Shown: piece by piece, positions 58,266 to 64,000 of the stretch
How positions within the stretch are numbered: position 1 is the first letter of the stretch
Layout of the letters: every line of letters starts with the position of its first letter
Assembly: GCA_021324575.1 (NCBI GenBank)
Contig: JAJPIW010000090.1
Location: forward strand, 30,586 to 94,585
Reading direction: 5' to 3'
DNA length: 64,000 bases
From: Intrasporangiaceae bacterium
GTDB taxonomy: Bacteria > Actinomycetota > Actinomycetes > Actinomycetales > Dermatophilaceae
Position numbers and translations under genes: made by a program
The notes under the pieces: generated by a model
Seen by the model: the letters and a program-made list of their open reading frames with translations, nothing else
The model's database searches: none
Told to the model about the DNA's origin: nothing

Positions 58266-59095
58266 TGCGCGTCGCGCTCCTCCAGATCGCCTACGGCGAC
58301 GACGAACCCGTTGCCGACCGGATCGAGCGGGTCGCCGCGCTGGTCCGGGCCCAGGCGGGCGCGGACCTCGTCGTCCTCCCCGAGCTCTGGGCCGCGGGTG
58401 GCTTCTCCTACCGGCAGTGGGACGAGCGGGCCGAAGGGTTCGAGGGACCGACCGCCACGGCCATGTCGGCGGCAGCGCGCGATGCCGGGGTGCTTCTGCA
58501 CGCGGGGTCGATCGTCGAGCGGCTTGCCAGGCCGGGCCCGGACGGGCAACTGCTGTCCAACACCTCGCTCGTCTTCGGCGCCGACGGTGCCGCGGTGGCG
58601 GTCTACCGCAAGATCCACCGGTTCGGGTTCGCCGTGGGGGAGCCGGCGCTGATGGCCGCAGGTGACGACCCCACGGTGCTCGTCGACGTGGAGGGCGGCC
58701 GGCTGGGGCTGACGACCTGCTACGACCTGCGCTTCCCCGAGTTGTACCGAGCCCAGCTGGACGCCGGCGCAACGGTGTTCGTCATCCCGGCTGCCTGGCC
58801 GATGGCGCGGGTCGGGCACTGGACCCTGCTCGGGCGGGCGCGCGCCGTCGAGGACCAGTGCTGGGTCCTGGCCTGCAACACCGCGGGGACGCACGCGGGC
58901 CACGAGATGGGCGGACACTCCCAGATCGTCGACCCGACCGGGGTGGTCATCGCCGAGGCCGGGGCCGAGGAGGAGGTCCTGACCGCTGACCTCGACCTGG
59001 ATCTCGTCGCACGGTGGCGCGCGACGTTCCCGGTCGACGCCGACCGCCGGGTCCCGCCGCTCCCCGGTGGTCGGCGTCGCTCGTCCGATGAGTGA
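58265..59095 (+). CDS. Carbon-nitrogen hydrolase (nitrilase family)
   Basis: A 276-residue amidase-like enzyme with Glu-Lys-Cys triad: VVLPELWAAG, VYRKIHRFGF and LTTCYDLRFPELYR. It hydrolyses an amide or omega-amidates a small molecule; the sequence does not tell which. Its ATG overlaps the previous stop (TGATG), and its stop overlaps the next start by 8 nt. Confidence 0.9.
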   Translation: MRVALLQIAYGDDEPVADRIERVAALVRAQAGADLVVLPELWAAGGFSYRQWDERAEGFEGPTATAMSAAARDAGVLLHAGSIVERLARPGPDGQLLSNTSLVFGADGAAVAVYRKIHRFGFAVGEPALMAAGDDPTVLVDVEGGRLGLTTCYDLRFPELYRAQLDAGATVFVIPAAWPMARVGHWTLLGRARAVEDQCWVLACNTAGTHAGHEMGGHSQIVDPTGVVIAEAGAEEEVLTADLDLDLVARWRATFPVDADRRVPPLPGGRRRSSDE

Positions 59096-59474
59096 CGCCG
59101 AACGCCTGTCGGCTCGTCGGGACGCCCTGGTCGCAGCGCTCACCGGGCTCTCCGCCGCCGAGCTCGCCGACGACGCCCTCGTCGCAGCCGTGGCCACGGC
59201 GCCGGGCTTCCGCCGCCCCGCACTCGAGGGCCCAGCGGGCGGCGCCGGGGATGTGCTCGCCGAGTCCCGGGCCCGTCGCCGGACCGACCTGGCCCGGATC
59301 CTTGCCGTGGCGCCGGGGCCGAGCCGGGGAGAGGCGAGCGCGCTCGCGGACTGGCTGACCGGCATACGGGACGACCTCGTCCATCCCATGACCGGGGAGT
59401 CGATGACCCTCCTGGACTGGGTCAACCGGGGCGGGCCGCTCGAGGTGGCCCTCGAGGCCGTCAGCGGCCAGTGA
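59088..59474 (+). CDS. Small helical protein, unknown function
   Basis: A 128-residue protein: LSARRDALVAALTGLSAAEL, then VATAPGFRRPALEGPAGGAG and an end DLVHPMTGESMTLLDWVNRG. Mostly helical, no known motif. ATG 59088 overlaps the nitrilase stop by 8 nt, so it is translated with the copper/nitrilase operon. Confidence 0.7.
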   Translation: MSDAERLSARRDALVAALTGLSAAELADDALVAAVATAPGFRRPALEGPAGGAGDVLAESRARRRTDLARILAVAPGPSRGEASALADWLTGIRDDLVHPMTGESMTLLDWVNRGGPLEVALEAVSGQ

Positions 59475-59483
59475 GACACACCC

Positions 59484-59524
59484 GGTGCCGTATGCCGGGT
59501 GCTCAGCACCCGGCATACGGCACC
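59484..59524. terminator. 41-bp hairpin with paired GTATGCC/GGCATAC
   Basis: A perfect inverted repeat (20-bp arms, 1-nt centre) with GTATGCC on one side and GGCATAC on the other, between convergent genes. Its sequence is almost the same as 61550-61590. Confidence 0.85.
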
Positions 59525-59529
59525 TGACG

Positions 59530-61203
59530 TCAGCCGAGCTGGGCCGACGCGAGGACCGCTCGCAGGTCTGATGGCAGACCGGTGGCGGCGGGGGCCGGCG
59601 CCACCCTCGCCGAGCGAGCCGACGGCGAGGCGGCGGCAGTCGGAGCCGGGTCGGGAGCCGGGACCGGCGGGCACTTCACGTCGGAGACGTTCTTGCCCTT
59701 CTTGCGCGGGTCGAGCGCACCGGTGAGCAGGTAGTCGGCGATCCGGTTGTCGGTGCATTCCACACCGGACAGCGACCCGGCGTGGGTGGTGCCGCCGACG
59801 CCCTCGATGAGGACCGACTTCGGGAACGACGCGCGAGCCTGGATGGCACCCGACCACGGGGTGGCCGCGTCATGGGTCTCCTCGATCAGCAGGATCGGCG
59901 CCACGTGCTTGCCGCTCACCGAGACGGCCTTCTTGGCCGCCTTGGCGCCCCAGGTGAGGCACGGAGCGTTGTACCAGGCGTTGGCCCAGGTCTCGAACGG
60001 AGCCTTGGCGTAGGTCTTCCAGTTGTCCCGCTCCCAGGTTCGCCACTTGGTCGGCCACTGGACGTCGGTGCACTGGACCGCGTTGTAGACGGCGTAGGTG
60101 TTGTCCGAGCCGGGGCCGGCGCCGTTGGCGCCGTCGTACTGCTCGGTGATCGGGCCGTAGTCGCCCTTGGTCGCGGCGACGAAGGCGTTGGCCAGGTCCT
60201 CCCAGCCGTAGACGTAGTAACCCGCAGAGAGGAAGGCGTCGGTCCACTCGTCGGGGCCGATCTTGCCGTCGAGCGGAGCCTGTCGGGTCCGGGCCAGCAG
60301 CGTGGTCCAGACCTTCTTGACCTGGGCGCCGGTCGTGCCGAGGTGGTAGGTCGCGTCGTGCTGGGCGATCCAGGCCCAGTAGCGGTTCATGTTGCCCTCG
60401 AAGGCGACGTCCTGGTTGAGGTTGGCGTCGTACCAGACGTCCTTCCAGTTGACGACGCCGTCCCAGACCATCCGGCGGACCCGGTCGGGGTGCAGGGTGG
60501 CGTAGACCTGACCGAGGTAGGTGCCGTAGGAGAAGCCGTAGTAGTTGATCTGCTTGGCACCGAACGCCTTGCGGATGCTCTCCATGTCGTTGACCCAGTC
60601 GGTCGTCTTCATGTGGTCGAGGAGCGCGCCGCCCACGGCGTCGCACGTGGCGGCATATCCGGCGGCCTTCTTCAGCCAGGTCCGCTCGAGGGTGTTGGTG
60701 AACGGGACGTAGTCGGGCCGGTCGTAGGGGAAGTAGTCGCCGTCGCAGGACAGGTTGGGCACGCTCGTGCCGACCCCGCGCGGGTCGAACCCGATCCAGT
60801 CGTAGGGGTCACCGCCCCCGCCCGGGACGAACTCGCCGAGCCGGGCCAGGTTGAGGCCGGAGCCGCCCGGGCCGCCGGGGTTGACCAGCATGATGCCCTG
60901 GTATGCCGCGTCACTCGTCTTGTGCTTGATCTCGGACACGCCGATCTTGATCTTGGTCCCGCCCGGGTGCGCGTAGTCGAGCGGCACCGTGAGCAGGCCG
61001 CACCGGCCACCGGCGGCACGCATCGACGCACTGGCGCAGGTGCCCCACTGGATGGGTGGTGGGCTGTAGCCCGTCGCGGCCGGCGCGTGCGTGGCTGCCG
61101 ACGTCGCGGTTGCTGTCGTCGGGGCACCGGCGGCCGCGTTCACGGCGGTCATGCTGGTGCCCATCAGTCCGGCCGCGAGGACGGCCGTGGTCAGTTTCCT
61201 CAT
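59530..61203 (-). CDS. Secreted tripeptidyl-aminopeptidase-type alpha/beta hydrolase
   Basis: A 557-residue exported hydrolase. A signal peptide (MRKLTTAVLAAGLMGTSMTA) is followed by the start of an alpha/beta fold (GIMLVNPGGPGGSGLNLARL). The nucleophile is Ser225 in YYGFSYGTYLG; Asp and His lie in EETHDAATPW and GGTTHAGSL. This matches the SlpD/SlpE or TAP-like enzymes of actinobacteria, which cut tripeptides from proteins. The C-terminal 50 residues are low complexity. AAGGGA lies about 11 nt upstream of the ATG. Confidence 0.92.
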   Translation of the reverse strand: MRKLTTAVLAAGLMGTSMTAVNAAAGAPTTATATSAATHAPAATGYSPPPIQWGTCASASMRAAGGRCGLLTVPLDYAHPGGTKIKIGVSEIKHKTSDAAYQGIMLVNPGGPGGSGLNLARLGEFVPGGGGDPYDWIGFDPRGVGTSVPNLSCDGDYFPYDRPDYVPFTNTLERTWLKKAAGYAATCDAVGGALLDHMKTTDWVNDMESIRKAFGAKQINYYGFSYGTYLGQVYATLHPDRVRRMVWDGVVNWKDVWYDANLNQDVAFEGNMNRYWAWIAQHDATYHLGTTGAQVKKVWTTLLARTRQAPLDGKIGPDEWTDAFLSAGYYVYGWEDLANAFVAATKGDYGPITEQYDGANGAGPGSDNTYAVYNAVQCTDVQWPTKWRTWERDNWKTYAKAPFETWANAWYNAPCLTWGAKAAKKAVSVSGKHVAPILLIEETHDAATPWSGAIQARASFPKSVLIEGVGGTTHAGSLSGVECTDNRIADYLLTGALDPRKKGKNVSDVKCPPVPAPDPAPTAAASPSARSARVAPAPAATGLPSDLRAVLASAQLG

Positions 61204-61475
61204 GCAGCATGCTTCCCTTCGTCACGGGCGCGAGGTCCCGGTCGCCGGGGGTGTGGCGACGTCGTCCTGCCCCCTGCCCACGATTGCACGTCGCGCCGAC
61301 ACCCTGGTCGTTGTCGTCGCGCGGATTCCCTACTTCCCTTGACGAGTGTCCGGTGGGGGGAACTGCTTGGGCGGACTGGGTACTTCTCCCCATGGACGGA
61401 CGCCCTCTCCGTTGGCAGAGTTGACTCAGTGCTCCGGGGAGAGCGTCGGCCCGATCGGGGCGGTCGGTCCGACAC

Positions 61476-61514
61476 GGAAGCGCCCGGCTCATGAGGGATG
61501 AGCCGGGCGCTTCC
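61476..61514. terminator. 17-bp hairpin in the 403-bp spacer 61204-61606
   Basis: GGAAGCGCCCGGCTCAT (61476-61492) pairs with ATGAGCCGGGCGCTTCC (61498-61514), perfect, 5-nt loop, followed by CTGTAT. No gene lies in the 200 bp to its left, so it might close a small RNA read from the plus strand; the upstream 61204-61475 holds no other clear feature. Confidence 0.6.
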
Positions 61515-61549
61515 CTGTATCTGGGGCTCTCTTCCTGAGTCAAACGCAA

Positions 61550-61590
61550 GGTGCCGTATGCCGGGTCGTGAGCACCCGGCATACGGCACC
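61550..61590 (-). terminator. Hairpin with paired GTATGCC/GGCATAC after the acyl-CoA dehydrogenase
   Basis: GGTGCCGTATGCCGGGT (61550-61566) pairs perfectly with 61574-61590 across a 7-nt loop. It lies just beyond the stop of the dehydrogenase gene, which reads on the minus strand. Confidence 0.8.
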
Positions 61591-61606
61591 TGCCGTTCTG
61601 GGCCGG

Positions 61607-63478
61607 TCAGAAGGCGGACTCGGGGACGTCCATGAGGTCGTTGTCAGCAGCCTCGGCGATGGCCCGCTCGGCGGCCAGCCTGGGCAGGACCTGGCGGGCG
61701 TAGAACTTCGCTGCGGCGACCTTGCCGGTGTAGAAGTCGACGTCCTTGCCGGTGGCGCCGTTGTCGAGCGCGTCTTGAGCAATGGCTGCTTGGCGCAGGA
61801 GCAACCAGCCGACCATCAGGTCGCCGGCGCCGAGGAGCAGGCGGCTGGTGTTCTGGCCGACCTTGTACAGGCTCGTGACGTCGCCGCCCTGGCGCGGGTC
61901 GGACTTCATCAGCTCGGTGACCATCGTGGTGATGATGCCCTGGACGTTCTCCAGGCCGACGCTGAGCAGCTCGCGCTCGCGGTCGAGGCTGCCGCCCTGG
62001 GCGCCGGTGTCCTTGGCGAACTCCTGGATCTGCATGGCGACGGCGGCGAGGGCCTGGCCCTTGTCAGCGACGATCTTGCGGAAGAAGAAGTCCATGCCCT
62101 GGATGGCGGTCGTGCCCTCGTAGAGGGTGTCGATCTTGGAGTCGCGGACGTACTGCTCGATCGGGTACTCCTGCAGGAAGCCGGAGCCGCCGAAGGTCTG
62201 CAGCGACTCGGTGCCGAGGAGCACCCACGCCCGCTCGGAGCCGAGGCCCTTGACGATCGGCAGGAGCAGGTCGTTGACCCGGCGGGCGGTGTCGGCCGCG
62301 CTGCCGCGCTCGATCTGTTCCGAGCCGGTGCGCAGCTGCTCGATGTCGACGACGTCCTGCTGGCTGGCCGTGAAGTGGACGAGCGCCCGGAGGCCCTCGG
62401 CATACGCCTTCTGCAGCATGAGCGAACGGCGGACCTCGGGGTGGTGTGTGATCGTGACGCGCGGGGCGGCCTTGTCGCTCATCTGGGTGAGGTCGGCGCC
62501 CTGGACGCGCTGCTTGGCGTACTCGAGGGCGTTGAGGTAGCCGCTGGACAGGGTGGCAATTGCCTTGGTACCAACCAGCATTCGCGCGTGCTCGATGACG
62601 CGGAACATCTGGGCGATGCCGTCGTGGACCTCGCCGAGGAGGGTGCCGACGGCCGGCTCGTGCTCGCCGAAGGTGACCTCGCAGGTCGTGGAGACCTTCA
62701 GGCCCATCTTCTTCTCGACGTTGGTGACGTGGGCGCCGTTGCGGGCGCCGAGCTCACCGGTCTCGACGTCCACGAAGTGCTTGGGGACGATGAAGAGGGA
62801 CAGGCCCTTGGTGCCGGGGCCGGCGCCCTCGGGGCGGGCCAGGACGAAGTGGATGACGTTGTCGACCAGGTCGGACTCGGCGCTGGTGATGAACCGCTTG
62901 GTGCCGGTGATGTTCCAGGTGCCGTCGCCGTTGTCGTGGGCCTTGGTTCGGCCCGCGCCCACGTCGGAGCCGGCGTCGGGCTCGGTGAGCACCATCGTCG
63001 CGTGCCAGCCCTTCTCGACGAGCCAGCGGGCGAGCTTCTTCTGCTCGTCGGTGCCGAGGATGTGCAGCAGGCGCGCGAACGCGTAGGACGCGGCGAACAT
63101 GGCGATGGCCGGGTTGGCGCCGAGGACCATCTCGTTCATGGCCCACTTCAGGCTCGGCGGGGCGACGGTGCCGCCGAGCTCGGCGTTGACGCCGACGCTC
63201 CAGAAGCCGGAGTCCTGGTAGGCCTTGTAGGACTTGGCGAACGAGGCCGGCATACGGACCTCTTCGGTCTTCGGGTCGTATGCCGGGGGGTTGCGGTCGG
63301 CGTCGACGAAGCTGTCGGCGAGCTCGTGCTCGGCGAGCCGGCTGACCTCCTTCAGCATCTCGTGGGCCGTGTCGACGTCGAGGTCGGCATAGGGACCGTG
63401 GCCCAGCACGTCCTGGCGGCCGAAGACCTCGAACAGGTTGAACTCGATGTCACGCAGGTTGCTCTTGTAGTGGCCCAT
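61607..63478 (-). CDS. Acyl-CoA dehydrogenase (large FadE type)
   Basis: A 623-residue FAD enzyme of fatty-acid oxidation, longer than the usual 380 residues as in the FadE5-like group. [20 protein letters not shown] and [17 protein letters not shown] form the first FAD/substrate region; the catalytic Glu is expected in the C-terminal domain near [23 protein letters not shown] 63478 has GAGGAGG 9 nt upstream. A possible operator is at 63509-63541. Confidence 0.92.
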   Translation of the reverse strand: MGHYKSNLRDIEFNLFEVFGRQDVLGHGPYADLDVDTAHEMLKEVSRLAEHELADSFVDADRNPPAYDPKTEEVRMPASFAKSYKAYQDSGFWSVGVNAELGGTVAPPSLKWAMNEMVLGANPAIAMFAASYAFARLLHILGTDEQKKLARWLVEKGWHATMVLTEPDAGSDVGAGRTKAHDNGDGTWNITGTKRFITSAESDLVDNVIHFVLARPEGAGPGTKGLSLFIVPKHFVDVETGELGARNGAHVTNVEKKMGLKVSTTCEVTFGEHEPAVGTLLGEVHDGIAQMFRVIEHARMLVGTKAIATLSSGYLNALEYAKQRVQGADLTQMSDKAAPRVTITHHPEVRRSLMLQKAYAEGLRALVHFTASQQDVVDIEQLRTGSEQIERGSAADTARRVNDLLLPIVKGLGSERAWVLLGTESLQTFGGSGFLQEYPIEQYVRDSKIDTLYEGTTAIQGMDFFFRKIVADKGQALAAVAMQIQEFAKDTGAQGGSLDRERELLSVGLENVQGIITTMVTELMKSDPRQGGDVTSLYKVGQNTSRLLLGAGDLMVGWLLLRQAAIAQDALDNGATGKDVDFYTGKVAAAKFYARQVLPRLAAERAIAEAADNDLMDVPESAF

Positions 63479-63508
63479 GACGGCCGACCTCCTCGTCCGG
63501 CTAACACT

Positions 63509-63541
63509 TGTTACCGACCAGTTTACTACCAGCGAGTAACA
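63509..63541 (-). promoter_or_regulatory. Promoter and possible operator of the acyl-CoA dehydrogenase gene
   Basis: A TGTTAC/GTAACA pair (63509-63514, 63536-63541) encloses the -10 box TAAACT (minus, 63525-63520), with the start codon about 40 nt on. A TetR-type repressor of fatty-acid genes could bind here; that is inference. Confidence 0.5.
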
Positions 63542-63561
63542 CGCGCCAGCAATGTGACGGT

Positions 63562-63633
63562 CCGCACGTGCGGGCTTGTTCAGGTCTGGCTGCCACCGGT
63601 CACCCCACCGCTCGGAATGGCCCCGCACGTGCG
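63562..63633. repeat. Degenerate copy of the CGCACGTGCG element
   Basis: A good left end (GCACGTGCGGGCTTGTTCAG) is followed by a decayed right end (CGGAATGGCCCCGCACGTGC), 72 bp in all. It shares its right core with the left end of the next copy. Confidence 0.7.
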
Positions 63634-63684
63634 GGCTTGTTCAGTCCTGACGCGCGATCGGACCTGAACAACCCCGCACGTGCG
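63623..63684. repeat. 62-bp CGCACGTGCG element, copy 3
   Basis: Left end GCACGTGCGGGCTTGTTCAG and right end CTGAACAACCCCGCACGTGC with an 18-nt centre. Same length as copies 1, 2 and 4. Confidence 0.9.
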
Positions 63685-63802
63685 AGGTCGTCCGCAGTGC
63701 CGGGCCAGCCGCCGCCTCGGGATGGCTGCCTGAGCACGCGCTCCCGCCGTGAGCCGACCCCCGCGAAGCCCCCAGCCCAGCCCGAGCCCCGCCCCGGTCG
63801 GC

Positions 63803-63861
63803 CTGCACGTGCGGGCTTGTTCAGTCCAGGTCCCAGCTTCCGGAATAACCCCGCACGTGCG
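63803..63861. repeat. Degenerate 59-bp CGCACGTGCG element
   Basis: Left end GCACGTGCGGGCTTGTTCAG; right end GGAATAACCCCGCACGTGC is changed (GAATAA for GAACAA). It shares its right core with copy 4. Between this and copy 3 I see nothing else. Confidence 0.75.
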
Positions 63862-63912
63862 GGGATATTCAGTGCTCTCCCGCCATCCGACCTGAACAAC
63901 CCCGCACGTGCG
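63851..63912. repeat. 62-bp CGCACGTGCG element, copy 4
   Basis: Left end GCACGTGCGGGGATATTCAG is slightly diverged; the right end is CTGAACAACCCCGCACGTGC. Its 18-nt centre ends CCATCCGA, as does that of copy 1. The 522-bp stretch 63479-64000 has no gene; it holds the dehydrogenase promoter and this array. Confidence 0.85.
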
Positions 63913-63974
63913 GGGAAGGGCAGGGGAGGAAGGGGGCGGGGGGGGGGGGGGGCGGGGGGGGAAGGGGAGGGGGG
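63912..63974 (+). other. Poly-G-rich stretch at the window end
   Basis: Nearly pure G with a run of 15 Gs (63938-63952), one C, then 8 Gs. It could form a G-quadruplex, or may reflect poor sequence at a contig edge or homopolymer error. Confidence 0.8.
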
Positions 63975-64000
63975 TCAGTACCGCCGGGTGGGGTGGGGCC

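Noticed and set aside
63600..63899. Minus-strand ORF of 99 codons in the terminal array
   Set aside because: It is made of the 62-bp repeat read through and has the same peptide more than once because of the repeat, not because of coding.
63912..63974. Regulatory G-quadruplex
   Set aside because: The poly-G run could fold, but it is at the end of the window where assembly error is likely, so I report it only as low-complexity sequence.
1..64000. tRNA or rRNA genes
   Set aside because: I looked in the intergenic gaps, including around serS, and saw no cloverleaf or CCA-type ends.

Overview
This is a chromosomal stretch from a very GC-rich actinobacterium. The evidence is strong G/C bias at third codon positions, GTG starts, a mycothiol-dependent-isomerase-family gene, a CsoR/CopA copper locus, and many genes whose -10 box (TAnnnT) lies 6-8 nt upstream of the start codon, the layout of leaderless transcripts. 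A Micrococcales relative, perhaps Intrasporangiaceae, would fit, but that is inference; no rRNA is present. I see no tRNA, rRNA, CRISPR array, IS transposase or prophage. The window is mostly housekeeping and membrane genes, so its unusual content is in small repeats and regulatory DNA.

Layout. 1-4000: the tail of a forward gene, a large unknown protein, a LysE exporter and a Doc-type toxin/antitoxin pair. 4000-5700: serS bracketed by two copies of a 62-bp inverted-repeat element. 5.7-11 kb: a membrane protein, a NarL-type two-component pair and an ABC exporter pair. 11-16.6 kb: a HAD phosphatase, a multi-pass membrane protein, three overlapping genes for membrane-anchored proteins, a LURP-one-like protein and a SpoU methyltransferase. 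16.6-21.5 kb: a glyoxalase-like protein, the csoR-copA copper operon and purB, whose upstream region is a 55-bp tandem array. 21.8-26.3 kb: a VOC protein, a low-Mr phosphatase, a BioD-like and a PanE-like protein, and a flavin reductase controlled by a divergent MarR regulator. 26.4-33.7 kb: a six-gene operon cydA-cydB-cydD-cydC-blaI-M56. 33.9-41.5 kb: galE, a methyltransferase, paaN, a ClC channel, a small membrane protein, hisC and a small unknown. 41.7-49.2 kb: a secreted subtilase, a lipoprotein and the E1alpha-E1beta-E2 2-oxoacid dehydrogenase operon. 49.2-55.2 kb: small unknowns, an MFS gene and a marR-DHA2 efflux operon. 55.4-61.2 kb: a mycothiol-isomerase-family protein, a CopD/CtaG-like copper protein with a nitrilase, and a secreted tripeptidyl-aminopeptidase-like hydrolase. 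61.6-63.5 kb: an acyl-CoA dehydrogenase. The end is an array of the 62-bp element and a poly-G stretch.

Three layers of non-coding pattern run across these genes. (1) The heptamer GTATGCC/GGCATAC occurs about 96 times by my reading, roughly one per 670 bp, inside genes, at start codons and as inverted pairs in intergenic hairpins. This is the pattern known for DNA uptake sequences in Neisseria and Haemophilus. (2) Several different short palindromic repeats sit in frame inside coding sequences, always in interdomain linkers (response regulator, CydC, CydD, CopA, E2), and some have a sister copy in an intergenic region. (3) A 62-bp element with a CGCACGTGCG core flanks serS and clusters at the right edge.

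Functionally, the best-supported regulatory circuits are CsoR at csoR-copA, a MarR regulator with two operators between marR and a flavin reductase, a second MarR regulator on an efflux operon, and a BlaI-type repressor encoded inside the cytochrome bd operon whose own promoter carries a BlaI-like palindrome.
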